A stretch of DNA of 30,697 nt from Rhodospirillales bacterium (GTDB lineage: Bacteria > Pseudomonadota > Alphaproteobacteria > Rhodospirillales > JAPHTL01). Where the stretch lies: NCBI GenBank assembly GCA_026193355.1, contig JAPHTL010000240.1, forward strand, positions 1-30,697, given 5' to 3'. Below are positions 1 through 8,236 of this stretch, one piece after another. A model generated the notes under the pieces. That model made no database searches. It was not told where the DNA came from and saw only the letters and a list, made by a program, of their open reading frames with translations. The first letter of the stretch is position 1. Every line of letters starts with the position of its first letter. The translations under genes were made by a program, and so were the position numbers.

Positions 1-1770
1 GCCGTCCCATTCGATTACGGTCGCCAGAATCTGGACGCGGAAAGGGGTGCCGTCTTTTTTAACGGCCCCCGCCTCATATACCTGCGGAGCCGCCTTTCCT
101 GCCGCGCGCGCCTTGGCGAAACCCTCCAATCTCAAGGCGTCTTCTTCATCGAAAAGTTCAAGAATGCTGCCGATTTCAAGGAAGGCGTCCAGGTTGTCGT
201 ACCCAAACATCTCCACCATCGCCGGATTGGCGAAAAAGGGTTTCAGGTTTCTGTGGATGTATATCCCTTGCAAAGAAGATTCGACCAGATTTCGGAAGCG
301 TTTTTCGTTTTCTGCGAGGGCATTGCGCGCCTCAATCTCGGCGGTTACATCCATCCCTGTTCCACGATAGCCGAGGAAGGTTCCATCGCCACCGTGCAGG
401 GGCTTGCCGTTGATACGGATCCAGTGGAGGGCGCCGTCGGGGGCGTTGACCGGGTATTCGAAATTGCGGAAGGGTTTGTGCAACTCCAGATCCCGTTTGT
501 GCCGTGCCCACTTCTTTGGATCTAGCTTGGTATTGACCAGCTCAAGACGGGTCTTGCCGATAACTGACATCTTGGTATGAACGGACGTGTTTTCGGTATC
601 GGCGGTAATCAGCGTGAAGCGGTGGTCGGCGTCGGTTTCCCACATCCAGTCGGCGCTGACCTCCGCGAAATCCCGTAAACGATCCTCGCTTTCGTGAAGG
701 GCCCTGGTTCGCTCCGCCACCTTGTGCTCAAGGGCGGCGTGGGCCTCCCACAGGGCTTTTTCGCTTTTCTTGCGCTCGGTGATGTCCTGACTGGTCAGAA
801 GAAGCCTTTTGTCGCCCCGCATTTCAATGAGTTCACCAGAAACGAGAAGGTCCCGGAGGGTTCCATTCTTGGCGCGAAATTGTGCATCGGCGTTGCGAAT
901 CGACCCGTGAGTGCGGATTGTATCGACGATATGGCGGCGCTGTTCAGGATTGGCCCAAAGGCCCAACTCGGCGGAGGTTCGTCCGATGACTTCCTCGCGC
1001 GAATAGCCCAATGTACTGCACCATGCCAGATTGACGTCGTGGTGCATGCCGGTTTCGGGATCGGTGATGGCTGATAAACTGGGGTTGGCGCGAAAGACCG
1101 CCTGGAAGCCCTGCTCGGCCTGATGCTGTTCTGCTGCGTTTTGTCTGGCGACCACGCCGAAAGCGATCTCGTTGGCCAAGGTCTCGAGGAGAGATATTTC
1201 TTCCTCATCGAAGGCATCAATCTCGCGGGCATAAACGGTGAAGGCGCCGAAAGCCTTGCCATCGTTCATCAGAGGCAGGGCCAGTACAGAGGCGAATCCC
1301 CGCTCGGCGGCGTTCTCTCGCCAGGGCGCAAAACTCGGCTCCGTCGTTGCATCGCGGATCAAGGCGGGTTTCGCGGTGCGGATGGCGGTGCCGGTTGGGC
1401 CTTTCCCACGCTTTGAACGACCGTTGTAGGTTATCCCGGAAAAGGAAAGATAGTTCCCGTCCGGTCCGTACTGACCGCCGATCTTTACGCTCTTTTCCGC
1501 GTCGTTACCGGCAATGCCGGCCCAGGCAAAAAGGTACCCGCCGACATCCACCGCAATGCGCGAGACTTCCCTCATCAATTCGTCAGATGTTTCGGCGCGA
1601 ACAAGAACGCGGGTTGACGCGCTCATCGCCCGGCGCGCGCGTTCAACCCGGTGCAGGGAATCGATCGGCAACTGGATCTTGCCGCGCCTGTTTTGCAGGG
1701 GCGCCGACCAATCCTTCGTTCCGCCCTTTCCGGGCGACCTTTTCTGGCGTGAATCCGGCGCGCGTTTCAT
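1..1770 (-). CDS. GAF/multi-PAS signalling protein, 3' end cut by window edge
   Basis: This is an open frame of 590 codons running off the left edge, so the output domain is not visible. Reading order: a GAF-like domain at about residues 55-210, a PAS domain at about 220-330 ending in the typical DITERK sequence, a charged helical linker at 333-365 (EHKVAERTRAL), a second PAS at about 362-480 ending GYRGTGMDVT, and a third PAS from about 488. No signal peptide or membrane segment is seen, so it is probably a cytoplasmic sensor. Proteins of this layout usually end in a histidine kinase or a GGDEF/EAL module; which one cannot be told here. The ATG at 1770 has a purine-rich AGGTGG about 8 bases upstream. 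An in-frame ATG at 1800 is the alternative start. It is divergent from the hsp20 gene. Confidence 0.85.
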   Translation of the reverse strand, partial: MKRAPDSRQKRSPGKGGTKDWSAPLQNRRGKIQLPIDSLHRVERARRAMSASTRVLVRAETSDELMREVSRIAVDVGGYLFAWAGIAGNDAEKSVKIGGQYGPDGNYLSFSGITYNGRSKRGKGPTGTAIRTAKPALIRDATTEPSFAPWRENAAERGFASVLALPLMNDGKAFGAFTVYAREIDAFDEEEISLLETLANEIAFGVVARQNAAEQHQAEQGFQAVFRANPSLSAITDPETGMHHDVNLAWCSTLGYSREEVIGRTSAELGLWANPEQRRHIVDTIRTHGSIRNADAQFRAKNGTLRDLLVSGELIEMRGDKRLLLTSQDITERKKSEKALWEAHAALEHKVAERTRALHESEDRLRDFAEVSADWMWETDADHRFTLITADTENTSVHTKMSVIGKTRLELVNTKLDPKKWARHKRDLELHKPFRNFEYPVNAPDGALHWIRINGKPLHGGDGTFLGYRGTGMDVTAEIEARNALAENEKRFRNLVESSLQGIYIHRNLKPFFANPAMVEMFGYDNLDAFLEIGSILELFDEEDALRLEGFAKARAAGKAAPQVYEAGAVKKDGTPFRVQILATVIEWDG

Positions 1771-1878
1771 AGAAATTCCCACCTGCGTACAGGCGATCAT
1801 CGCCCATAACCCCCGTCAAGTAGGGATATGGGGGCTATAAAGATTGAATCAAAGGTTTTTTTGAGAGTGTCTGGGCTA

Positions 1879-1911
1879 TTGACTGTGCGCCGCGACGCGC
1901 CAAACTAATAA
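1879..1911 (+). promoter_or_regulatory. Possible promoter of the hsp20 operon
   Basis: TTGACT at 1879-1884 is followed after 17 bases by the weak -10-like AAACTA at 1902-1907, with TAATAA just beyond. Transcription from about 1912 would give a leader of about 100 bases that matches the folded region downstream. The -35 is good and the -10 is poor. A heat-shock (RpoH) promoter is plausible but its consensus is not clearly present. Confidence 0.3.
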
Positions 1912-1915
1912 GGGA

Positions 1916-2010
1916 CGACCGCGCCCCCCGTGGGTGGTCGCTGTGGGTGCCATGAAAGGGCCCTGAACGGTCAGTTGCGTACTCGCTCATCAAGGAGGAG
2001 GACACTGGAA
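1916..2010 (+). promoter_or_regulatory. ROSE-like RNA thermometer in the hsp20 leader
   Basis: Three hairpins can be drawn by hand. The first pairs CGACC 1916-1920 with GGTCG 1936-1940, plus CCC/GGG inside. The second pairs GGG-GCC 1945-1951 with GGC-CCT 1959-1964. The third runs 1972-2007: CAGT 1972-1975 with ACTG 2004-2007, GT 1979-1980 with AC 2002-2003, CTC 1982-1984 with GAG 1998-2000, a bulged G at 1985, and CTC 1986-1988 with GAG 1995-1997. The third hairpin buries the Shine-Dalgarno sequence (GGAGG 1997-2001) of the ATG at 2011. The anti-SD strand contains UCGCU, which fits the UYGCU signature with bulged G known from ROSE elements upstream of bacterial small heat-shock genes. The pairing is seen in sequence; the thermosensor function is inferred. 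Confidence 0.65.
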
Positions 2011-2496
2011 ATGCCCAGACTGTCGGTTTTCAACAGCCCCCTTTTGCTGGGGTTCGAACATATAGAGCAGATTCTCGACCGGGTTTCGAAAACGTCGGCT
2101 GACGGTTACCCTCCCTACAATATCGAACAGGTCGGCGATAACCGTCTGCGCATCACCCTTGCGGTCGCAGGGTTTGGTCCGGAGAACCTGTCCGTTTCCC
2201 TGGAAGACAACCAGCTTGTCGTCCGTGGTCGTAGCGAGGAGGAAAAGGGCGACAGGATCTTCCTTCATCACGGTATAGCCGCGCGGCAGTTCCAGCGCAG
2301 TTTCGTCCTTGCCGAAGGGATTGAGATCATGGACGCCGAGATGGATTGCGGCCTTCTTCACATCAATCTGGAGCGCCCGGAACCGGAAGTTCGGGTTCGC
2401 GCCATCGAAATCAAGAGCGCGTCCGGGAAGGGCGGCAAGTCCGCCCCCACGGCAAAGACCATCGACGTCAGCCCGGGAGGAGAAAAGGATGAGTGA
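2011..2496 (+). CDS. Small heat-shock protein, Hsp20/alpha-crystallin family
   Basis: A 161-residue ATP-independent holdase chaperone expected to bind unfolding proteins in the cytoplasm. The alpha-crystallin domain spans about residues 35-130. It carries the IbpA-type N-terminal start (PRLSVFNSPLLLGFEHIEQILDR), the beta-strand core NRLRITLAVAGF, the LVVRGR strand and the GLLHINLERP motif near 114-123. The tail after 135 is Gly/Lys/Ser-rich. A longer frame opens at 1930, but the ATG at 2011 is chosen because it follows a strong AAGGAGGAG (1992-2000) and begins the family-like sequence. The stop overlaps the next gene by 8 bases, so the two are translationally coupled. Expression is probably controlled by the structured leader just upstream. 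Confidence 0.93.
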   Translation: MPRLSVFNSPLLLGFEHIEQILDRVSKTSADGYPPYNIEQVGDNRLRITLAVAGFGPENLSVSLEDNQLVVRGRSEEEKGDRIFLHHGIAARQFQRSFVLAEGIEIMDAEMDCGLLHINLERPEPEVRVRAIEIKSASGKGGKSAPTAKTIDVSPGGEKDE

Positions 2497-2728
2497 CAAC
2501 GCTTCGGAAAACAGCGCTACTCCCAACGATTTTGATGGATTGGCGGCGGATGATTTTGCCTCTTGGGGGGTCGGTCTGGCTGCTTATATAAAGCCCGCCG
2601 TTGTTGAAGGAAGGGCGGTCTATGCCATCCATGATGCCGCCGGCGCCTTGATTGGCTACGCCTCGGACCGCGCTGCGGCGCTGGTTGCGGCCCGTCAAAG
2701 CGATCTGGAAGCCTTCTCCGTCCACTGA
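2489..2728 (+). CDS. DUF1150 family protein
   Basis: A 79-residue protein that overlaps the end of hsp20 by 8 bases. The SD-like GGGAGGAG lies just upstream of its ATG. The sequence (ASWGVGLAAYIKPAV...GRAVYAIHDAAGALIGYASDRAAAL) matches the DUF1150 family of small alphaproteobacterial proteins, which commonly sit directly after an Hsp20 gene. Function is unknown. The fixed linkage suggests a role in the heat-shock response, which is inference only. There are no membrane segments or cysteines. Confidence 0.8.
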   Translation: MSDNASENSATPNDFDGLAADDFASWGVGLAAYIKPAVVEGRAVYAIHDAAGALIGYASDRAAALVAARQSDLEAFSVH

Positions 2729-2745
2729 GCCGTGTGTCGGCTCTT
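2728..2745 (+). terminator. Weak candidate terminator after the DUF1150 gene
   Basis: AGCCG (2728-2732) and CGGCT (2738-2742) form a 5-bp stem with a 5-base loop, followed by only three T. It starts at the last base of the stop codon and lies in the 82-bp gap between two convergent genes. The stem is short and the T-run poor. Confidence 0.25.
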
Positions 2746-2810
2746 TGGTCGCTTGGATGAGGTTCGATCAGAATTTCGGAAGAGGGTGGCGCCTTGGGCC
2801 GGGTGGCGCG

Positions 2811-3275
2811 TCAGGCAGCATTTTTTTCCGATTCCTCGGTCAAAAGCGCAAACAGCGCTTCCGGGTTTTCCGACCCGCGCAGTTTTTCGCAGGCGGCTTT
2901 GTCGCGCAGCAGTCGCGACACGCGCGCCAGCGCCTTGAGGTGATCGGCGCCCGCCGATTCCGGGGCCAGTAACAGGAAAATCAGGTCAACCGGCTGATCG
3001 TCGATGGAATCGAAATTGATCGGTTTGGAAAGCCGTGCGAAGACGCCGTAGAGGCGCTCGAGCTGGGGCAGCTTGCCGTGCGGAATGGCGATGCCGTTTC
3101 CGATGCCGGTGGTGCCCAGGCGTTCGCGTTCCAGAAGGACGTCGAAGATCGCCCGTTCATGCAGGCCGGTCAGTTCGGACGCCAGCGTGGCAAGTTCCTG
3201 CAACGCCTGTTTCTTGCTGGTCGCCTTTAGATCAGCGACCACAGCCTTGGGGCTGATCAGGTCTGTGATTTCCAT
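2811..3275 (-). CDS. ptsN: Nitrogen-regulatory PTS EIIA (EIIA-Ntr)
   Basis: A 154-residue phosphoacceptor of the nitrogen phosphotransferase chain (PtsP-PtsO-PtsN), a cytoplasmic regulator that in other proteobacteria controls potassium transport, carbon/nitrogen balance and stress responses. The whole protein is one PTS EIIA type-2 domain. The phosphorylated histidine is in GNGIAIPHGKLP (His66), and the family segments PINFDSIDDQPVDLIFLLLAPE and HLKALARVSRLLRD follow. The ATG has GAGG 6 bases upstream. It is the last gene of the rpoN-hpf-ptsN series, 30 bases after hpf; this order is widespread in proteobacteria. Confidence 0.95.
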   Translation of the reverse strand: MEITDLISPKAVVADLKATSKKQALQELATLASELTGLHERAIFDVLLERERLGTTGIGNGIAIPHGKLPQLERLYGVFARLSKPINFDSIDDQPVDLIFLLLAPESAGADHLKALARVSRLLRDKAACEKLRGSENPEALFALLTEESEKNAA

Positions 3276-3305
3276 GATTGTCCTCGAAATCCCTGTTCCT
3301 GGCGT

Positions 3306-3893
3306 TCAGCGGTTCTTGATCGTTTCGCTGAGGATGGGGTCGATCCAGCCAATGGTGCCGTCCGCCCGTCTGTACACAACGTTCATGCCGCTGTGCGCCT
3401 TGTTGCGGAACATCACGACCGGCAGGTCGGCAAGATCCATGCGCATCACCGCCTCACCGACACTCAGCGTTTCGATGGCTGTCGACATTTCGGCGATGAT
3501 CGCGGGGCTGCCGTCCGTCGCGGGCTCATCGGCGTTATCGTCTTCTTCGGCGGAAAGGACGTACTGCTGCGCTTCGATGAAGCTGTCTGTGCGGTTCTGG
3601 TGATGGTCGCGCAGTCGGCGCTTGTAGCGGCGCAGGCGCTTTCCAAGATGTTCCAGCGCCTCATCGAAGGCGCCGTATGCATCCCCTGCATCGGCGCTGC
3701 CGCGCAGAATGATATCGCGGCCGATGCGTACGGTGATATCGGCGGAAATCAGGCGACCGTCTTTGGAAATGGTGACGGCGCCCTCCTGCGGATCGGGAAA
3801 ATATTTTTCCACGCCGGTCTGGAGGGTTTCGTCTATATGGCTGCGCAATGCGTCGCCGATGTCCAGGTTCTTGCCTTGAACGGAAATCTGCAT
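3306..3893 (-). CDS. hpf: Ribosome hibernation-promoting factor, long form
   Basis: A 195-residue protein that binds the 30S decoding centre and pairs 70S ribosomes into inactive 100S dimers during starvation. The N-terminal S30AE/RaiA fold covers residues 1-100 (MQISVQGKNLDIGDALRSHIDE, then basic KRLRRYKRRLRDHH). An acidic linker of about 40 residues follows. The C-terminal dimerisation domain is at 143-192 (VMRMDLADLPVVMFRNKAHSG, NVVYRRADGTIGWIDP). The two-domain length makes it the long HPF type. The frame extends to 3950, but the ATG at 3893 begins the family-typical MQISVQGK sequence. It sits between rpoN and ptsN, as in many proteobacteria. Confidence 0.94.
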   Translation of the reverse strand: MQISVQGKNLDIGDALRSHIDETLQTGVEKYFPDPQEGAVTISKDGRLISADITVRIGRDIILRGSADAGDAYGAFDEALEHLGKRLRRYKRRLRDHHQNRTDSFIEAQQYVLSAEEDDNADEPATDGSPAIIAEMSTAIETLSVGEAVMRMDLADLPVVMFRNKAHSGMNVVYRRADGTIGWIDPILSETIKNR

Positions 3894-4112
3894 CTTGTTT
3901 TGTCGCCTCTCAACGAGGCTTTTCCTTGGGTTTAAGGCCCGGGCTATCAATCCGCGGACGGGGTCCTTCGCCTCTTGCGCTGGGGTCCGTCATGCGCCCT
4001 GTTTTTCAGTCTCCGGGCCGGTTGATGGCGGTTCTGGCGCGGCCATCTCGGCGGGCGGAAGATAGTTCCGCAGGGGGGGGAAGTCAATAGTCGGTCGGCC
4101 CTTGCGCGGCCG

Positions 4113-5657
4113 CTACTTCCCCGCCTTTTGCCGCCGTCGTCGAACAGATGACGGGATTCCCATGGCTTCCCGGTATTTGGCGACGGTGCGCCGCGCGATG
4201 TCGACGCCATCGGTGCGCAGCTTTTCAACAATCGTATCGTCGGAAAGCACGGCTGAGGGAGATTCGTTGTCGATCAACGCCTTGATCCTGTGGCGAACGG
4301 ACTCGGCGGAATGGGCTTCTCCCCCGCGGCTGCTTGCGATCGAGGCGGTGAAGAAATACTTGAGCTCGAAGATGCCGCGCGGGGTGGCGATGTACTTGTT
4401 GGAGGTCACCCGGCTGACGGTGCTTTCGTGCATCTCGATGGCTTCGGCGATGTCGCGCAGGATCAGCGGCCGAAGGAAACGCACGCCACGCGCAAAAAAA
4501 TCCTCCTGCTGGCGGACGATTTCCGAAGATACCTTGAGGATCGTCGTCGCCCTCTGATGAAGGGATTTAACCAGCCAGTTCGCCGTGTTGTAGCATTCGG
4601 CGATAAAGGCCTTGTCCGCCTTGCTCCGCGCCTGTGTGTGGACTTCGGCGTAATAAGCATTGTTCACCAGGACACGGGGCAGGGAGTCGCTGTTCAATTC
4701 GACGATCCATCCCCCCTTGAGCCCCCGGCGCATCATGACGTCCGGCGTTATCGGCTGCACCGTTCCCCCCTCGAATGCAAGGGCGGGTTTCGGGTTGAGG
4801 GTGCGGATCTCGGCGATCATGTCGCGGACATCCTCTTCGTCCACGCCGCATCGGCGGATCATGGCCCCCACATCGCCCCTGGCCATCAGGTCAAGGTTAT
4901 CCAGAAGGGCCTGCATGGCGGGATCAAGGCGGTTGCGGTCACGAAGCTGGAGGGCAAGGCATTCCGAAAGACTGCGCGCGAAAATTCCCGCAGGATCGAG
5001 GCGCTGAAGGTTTTCCAGAACCTCATCGACCTTTTCGACGGCGCAACCAAGTGATTCCGCGGCGTCTGCCGTACTGCCGACGAAATAACCGGATTCATCC
5101 AGCATCTCGACCAGATAGGCGCCGATCACACGGTCGGCCGGTTCGCTGAAATCGACGCCGATCTGGGACAGCAGGTGTTCGCGCAGGGTTGGCTTTTCGG
5201 CCAACGTGTCTTCCAGATCGGGCGGCGTGCCGCCTTCGAAGGACCCGCCACGTTCGCTCCAGCCCGCGAAGGCCTGATCGCTGCCCAACGCAGGTCCGCC
5301 CGGCCCTGGCTCGGTTCCCCAGTTATTGTCGTAGTCGACATCAAGTGCTTCGGAAGAGGGCGCGTTCTGCGGTTCGCTGAGATCGACGGACTTTAGAAGG
5401 GGCGCGCCCTCGGCCTCGGCCGCCTGTGAAAGGGATTCGGTGTTCTCCCTGTCTTCCTGGGCCCGTTCTTCAAGGGTGCGGGTTCCGGTGTCTTCGCCTT
5501 CGGCGATTTCCAGAAGTGGATTTCGCTCGACCTCGTTCACGACATATTCGGTCAGCTCCATGCTGGAGAGTTGCAGCAGCTTGATCGCCTGCTGCAACTG
5601 CGGCGTCATGACCAGAGTCTGGGCTTGGCGGAGTTCCAGGCGGGGGGTGAGGGCCAT
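4113..5657 (-). CDS. rpoN: RNA polymerase sigma-54 factor
   Basis: A 514-residue alternative sigma factor directing RNA polymerase to -24/-12 promoters that need bacterial enhancer-binding ATPases. Region I at residues 1-50 is Leu/Gln-rich (LRQAQTLVMTPQLQQAIKLLQ). An acidic region II covers about 50-150. The core-binding and DNA-binding region III follows, with the HTH segment in ESTVSRVTSNKYIATPRG. The diagnostic RpoN box ARRTVAKYRE is at 488-497. Length is normal for the family. It starts 11 bases after lptB, so it is probably cotranscribed with the Lpt genes. The neighbours hpf and ptsN fit the conserved rpoN cluster. Confidence 0.97.
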   Translation of the reverse strand: MALTPRLELRQAQTLVMTPQLQQAIKLLQLSSMELTEYVVNEVERNPLLEIAEGEDTGTRTLEERAQEDRENTESLSQAAEAEGAPLLKSVDLSEPQNAPSSEALDVDYDNNWGTEPGPGGPALGSDQAFAGWSERGGSFEGGTPPDLEDTLAEKPTLREHLLSQIGVDFSEPADRVIGAYLVEMLDESGYFVGSTADAAESLGCAVEKVDEVLENLQRLDPAGIFARSLSECLALQLRDRNRLDPAMQALLDNLDLMARGDVGAMIRRCGVDEEDVRDMIAEIRTLNPKPALAFEGGTVQPITPDVMMRRGLKGGWIVELNSDSLPRVLVNNAYYAEVHTQARSKADKAFIAECYNTANWLVKSLHQRATTILKVSSEIVRQQEDFFARGVRFLRPLILRDIAEAIEMHESTVSRVTSNKYIATPRGIFELKYFFTASIASSRGGEAHSAESVRHRIKALIDNESPSAVLSDDTIVEKLRTDGVDIARRTVAKYREAMGIPSSVRRRRQKAGK

Positions 5658-5668
5658 CGGGACGCGCG

Positions 5669-6523
5669 CTAAAAGCTGAACCTGTCTCCGAGGTACACCC
5701 GGCGGACGTCTGCGTTTCCGACGATATCTTCGGGCTTCCCTTCCATCATCACCATGCCGTCATGGATGATGTAGGCGCGGTCGATGATGTCCAGGGTTTC
5801 ACGGACATTGTGGTCGGTGATCAGGACACCGATGCCGCGCTCGCGCAGGTGTGAGACAAGATCGCGGATGTCGCCGACCGCGATGGGATCGATACCTGCG
5901 AAGGGTTCGTCGAGCAAGATGAAATGCGGCCGCGCGGCGAGGGATCGAGCGATCTCGACGCGGCGCCGCTCGCCACCCGAAAGGGCCAGCGCCGGGGTTC
6001 TGCGAAGATGGGTGATGGAAAATTCGGCCAGAAGCGCTTCGAGCAACGTTTCGCGCTTGTCGCGGGATTTTTCGACGACCTCAAGGGCGGCGCGTATGTT
6101 GTTCTCAACCGACAGGCCGCGAAAGATCGATGCCTCCTGCGGCAGATATCCGATGCCGAGACGGGCGCGGCGATACATCGGAAGGGGGGTGATGTCCTCG
6201 CCATCAAGCGAAATGGTGCCGTAGTCGGGGGGTACGAGGCCGGTGATCATGTAGAAGCAGGTGGTCTTTCCCGCACCGTTCGGACCGAGCAGACCGACGA
6301 CTTCGCCGCGTTGGACATGCAGGCTTACGCCCCTGACGACCGGCCTTTTCTTGAACCGTTTGCCGAGCGTATTGGCGACAAGCCCCTCGTTGTTGGTGAC
6401 AAGACGTGGTGCAGGTTCGGCCCTGTCGGCGAAGTCCGGTCCCGGTCGGTCGCCGCGCGCCTCTTCCTCCGCCGGCCCTTTGCGGCCAAACAGGAAGGGG
6501 CGCTTATCGTGACTGTCGTCCAT
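5669..6523 (-). CDS. lptB: LPS export ABC transporter ATP-binding protein LptB
   Basis: A 284-residue ATPase that powers extraction of lipopolysaccharide from the inner membrane through LptFG towards LptC-LptA-LptD. Walker A is GPNGAGKT (80-87), the Q-loop is Q129, the signature LSGGE is 181-185, Walker B ILLDEP is 202-207 and the H-loop is His238. The YLPQEASIFRGLSVE sequence is typical of LptB. It carries about 45 extra N-terminal residues, polar and acidic (MDDSHDKRPF...), that the roughly 240-residue enterobacterial protein lacks. Their role is unknown. It lies 87 bases after lptA on the same strand. The permease genes lptF and lptG are not in this window. Confidence 0.96.
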   Translation of the reverse strand: MDDSHDKRPFLFGRKGPAEEEARGDRPGPDFADRAEPAPRLVTNNEGLVANTLGKRFKKRPVVRGVSLHVQRGEVVGLLGPNGAGKTTCFYMITGLVPPDYGTISLDGEDITPLPMYRRARLGIGYLPQEASIFRGLSVENNIRAALEVVEKSRDKRETLLEALLAEFSITHLRRTPALALSGGERRRVEIARSLAARPHFILLDEPFAGIDPIAVGDIRDLVSHLRERGIGVLITDHNVRETLDIIDRAYIIHDGMVMMEGKPEDIVGNADVRRVYLGDRFSF

Positions 6524-6610
6524 GACCGGCGAGACCTTTCACTTTCATGCGGCGCGCTTCATGCGCCTTTTGCCTTGATGCGCTTTTGCGCCTTGTTCGA
6601 TGTAGGCGTT

Positions 6611-7495
6611 CTATTCTTTTTTGGGGACCAGCAACCCCCTTACGCGACCATCCTGCGAAGACCGGGCGCCCGACGCAGAAGCGTTCTTGTCGCAGGCGAA
6701 AAGCTTGCTGACGCTCGTTCGAAGGTTAACGGTGGCGCTGCAACCGTTCAATTGGTTTTCCCCGCGAGTGATCTTAACCGAGCCGGACATGCCAACGATA
6801 CCGGTTTTAACCTCGTAGACACCCTTGTCCGCCGTGATCACATCCTGTTCGGTGACGGCGAGGACGTTTCCGAACGCGTTGACCCTCTGAACCTCGTTGC
6901 CGCCGCCTTGCGCCTTGTCCCTTATCAGGGCGGTCAGAACATCGGCCTTGAGTCGCCTGGCGTTTGACGGCCGCCCGTTCCTGTCCTTCTCGGTATGGAT
7001 GACCAAAGCTTCGCCGCGCGCCACCGCCATCCGCTTGGCGGTCCAGTACTCAAGGCTGTCGCGGGCCGTCAGCTCGTCATCGGGGGTCACGAATTTCAGT
7101 TTCTGCCCGGTCAGCACCATGACCGCACTGTCCAGGTCGTAGACGCCATTGTCGCCGAAGGCGGTTTCGCCGGGCGAGGTGATCTTCACGTTGCCATCGG
7201 CATCGATGCGCCAGATCTCGCTGCCGCCGCTTTCCTTTCCGCGGTAATAGGCGGTCAGCAGGTCGGCGTAGATGATGGTGTCGCCATTGATCGCCCGGGC
7301 GTTGCCGTGCGCCTTGATGGTTTGGGTGGCCTGTTCCCATTCGATGCCGTTATCGGCGAAAACCTCGACGGGTTTCCCGTCGGCGTTCTGAATGCTGGCG
7401 CTTTGGGCGAAGGACGGCGCCGTAAAGGTGATGAGGGCCAAGAAGGTGAAGATGCCCAGCCCAATGATCCGGGACAGCGGGTGTCGGGGGGTCAT
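6611..7495 (-). CDS. lptA: LPS transport periplasmic protein LptA
   Basis: A 294-residue periplasmic bridge protein that carries LPS from LptC to the outer-membrane LptDE. Residues 1-31 form a clear signal peptide (hydrophobic LGIFTFLALITFTAPSFAQ). The OstA/LptA beta-jellyroll region spans about 36-250, with repeated strand motifs such as ITADKGVYEVKTGIVGMSGSVKITRGENQLNG. It is longer than enterobacterial LptA (about 185 residues) and probably contains extra jellyroll turns, as in other alphaproteobacteria. Its ATG overlaps the lptC stop by 4 bases, so the two are translationally coupled. Confidence 0.93.
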   Translation of the reverse strand: MTPRHPLSRIIGLGIFTFLALITFTAPSFAQSASIQNADGKPVEVFADNGIEWEQATQTIKAHGNARAINGDTIIYADLLTAYYRGKESGGSEIWRIDADGNVKITSPGETAFGDNGVYDLDSAVMVLTGQKLKFVTPDDELTARDSLEYWTAKRMAVARGEALVIHTEKDRNGRPSNARRLKADVLTALIRDKAQGGGNEVQRVNAFGNVLAVTEQDVITADKGVYEVKTGIVGMSGSVKITRGENQLNGCSATVNLRTSVSKLFACDKNASASGARSSQDGRVRGLLVPKKE

Positions 7496-8220
7496 TGCCC
7501 GGCCTCCCCGCCCGCGTTCGGAAGAACGACCAGATGGGCCTTGCCGGTGAAGATGATCTTTTTTCCCTTGTCGATCATGCGGAATCCCTCGGAGCGGAGT
7601 TCGCCGAACGGTCCCTGCCCGGCGACCGGTTCCTTGCCCAGTGCATCGCCCGACGACAGGTCCATGATCGCGGAACTGGTGTTCATCTCATAGCCGGTGT
7701 CGTGGAACATGTTGACGCCGCCCTTGAGCAACAGGGTCTTGGCGGTCTGGTCGTATTCCCCGGTGTCTGCGGTCATCACCAGCCAGGTCCCGTCTTCCAG
7801 AACGATATCCGCCTTGGGCAGCTCCAGATTGACCAGACGCGCCGATGGCGTGAGGTTGCGGGCGATGTCGGCGGTGATGGTGAAGGGACGGTTCTCGGCG
7901 TCGGTCCCCATATAGCGCGCGTTGACCATGTTCAGGTCCGCCGCCTCGCGCGCATCGGTCCCTGAAAATCCGATCCGGAAGCGGTGGTCAACACCTTGCA
8001 ACTGCGGCCACACGACGACGAGGCCGATAAGCAGCAGCGCAAGAATCGGCAGCACAAGCTTCATTGAAACGACAAAACGGCTGTACCCGCCGCTTTCGCG
8101 GCGCGGCGCGGCGCCGGTGCGGCGCACATCAAGCGCATCCAGGCCGCTGCGGTTGCGCCGTGGCGGCGTTTGCAACGGGCGCTGCGCACCCTGCAACTCG
8201 CTGGATGAGGGGAGGTTCAT
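7492..8220 (-). CDS. lptC: LPS export protein LptC
   Basis: A 242-residue inner-membrane bitopic protein of the Lpt bridge. A proline/arginine-rich cytoplasmic segment (1-50) is followed by a transmembrane helix at about 54-72 (LVLPILALLLIGLVVVWP). The LptC/YrbK periplasmic domain comes next (DLNMVNARYMGTDAENRPFTITAD, LLLKGGVNMFHDTGYEM). The frame remains open to 8298. The ATG at 8220 is preferred because it has GGGAGG 9 bases upstream and avoids overlap with kdsD. It lies 16 bases after kdsD and overlaps lptA by 4 bases. Confidence 0.9.
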   Translation of the reverse strand: MNLPSSSELQGAQRPLQTPPRRNRSGLDALDVRRTGAAPRRESGGYSRFVVSMKLVLPILALLLIGLVVVWPQLQGVDHRFRIGFSGTDAREAADLNMVNARYMGTDAENRPFTITADIARNLTPSARLVNLELPKADIVLEDGTWLVMTADTGEYDQTAKTLLLKGGVNMFHDTGYEMNTSSAIMDLSSGDALGKEPVAGQGPFGELRSEGFRMIDKGKKIIFTGKAHLVVLPNAGGEAGQ

Positions 8221-8236
8221 GCCGTCGTCCTCCCGC

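Noticed and set aside
6530..6605. Repeated GCGC/CATGCG patterns between lptA and lptB
   Set aside because: Short imperfect repeats without a regular unit, and no reading frame of useful length; probably chance.
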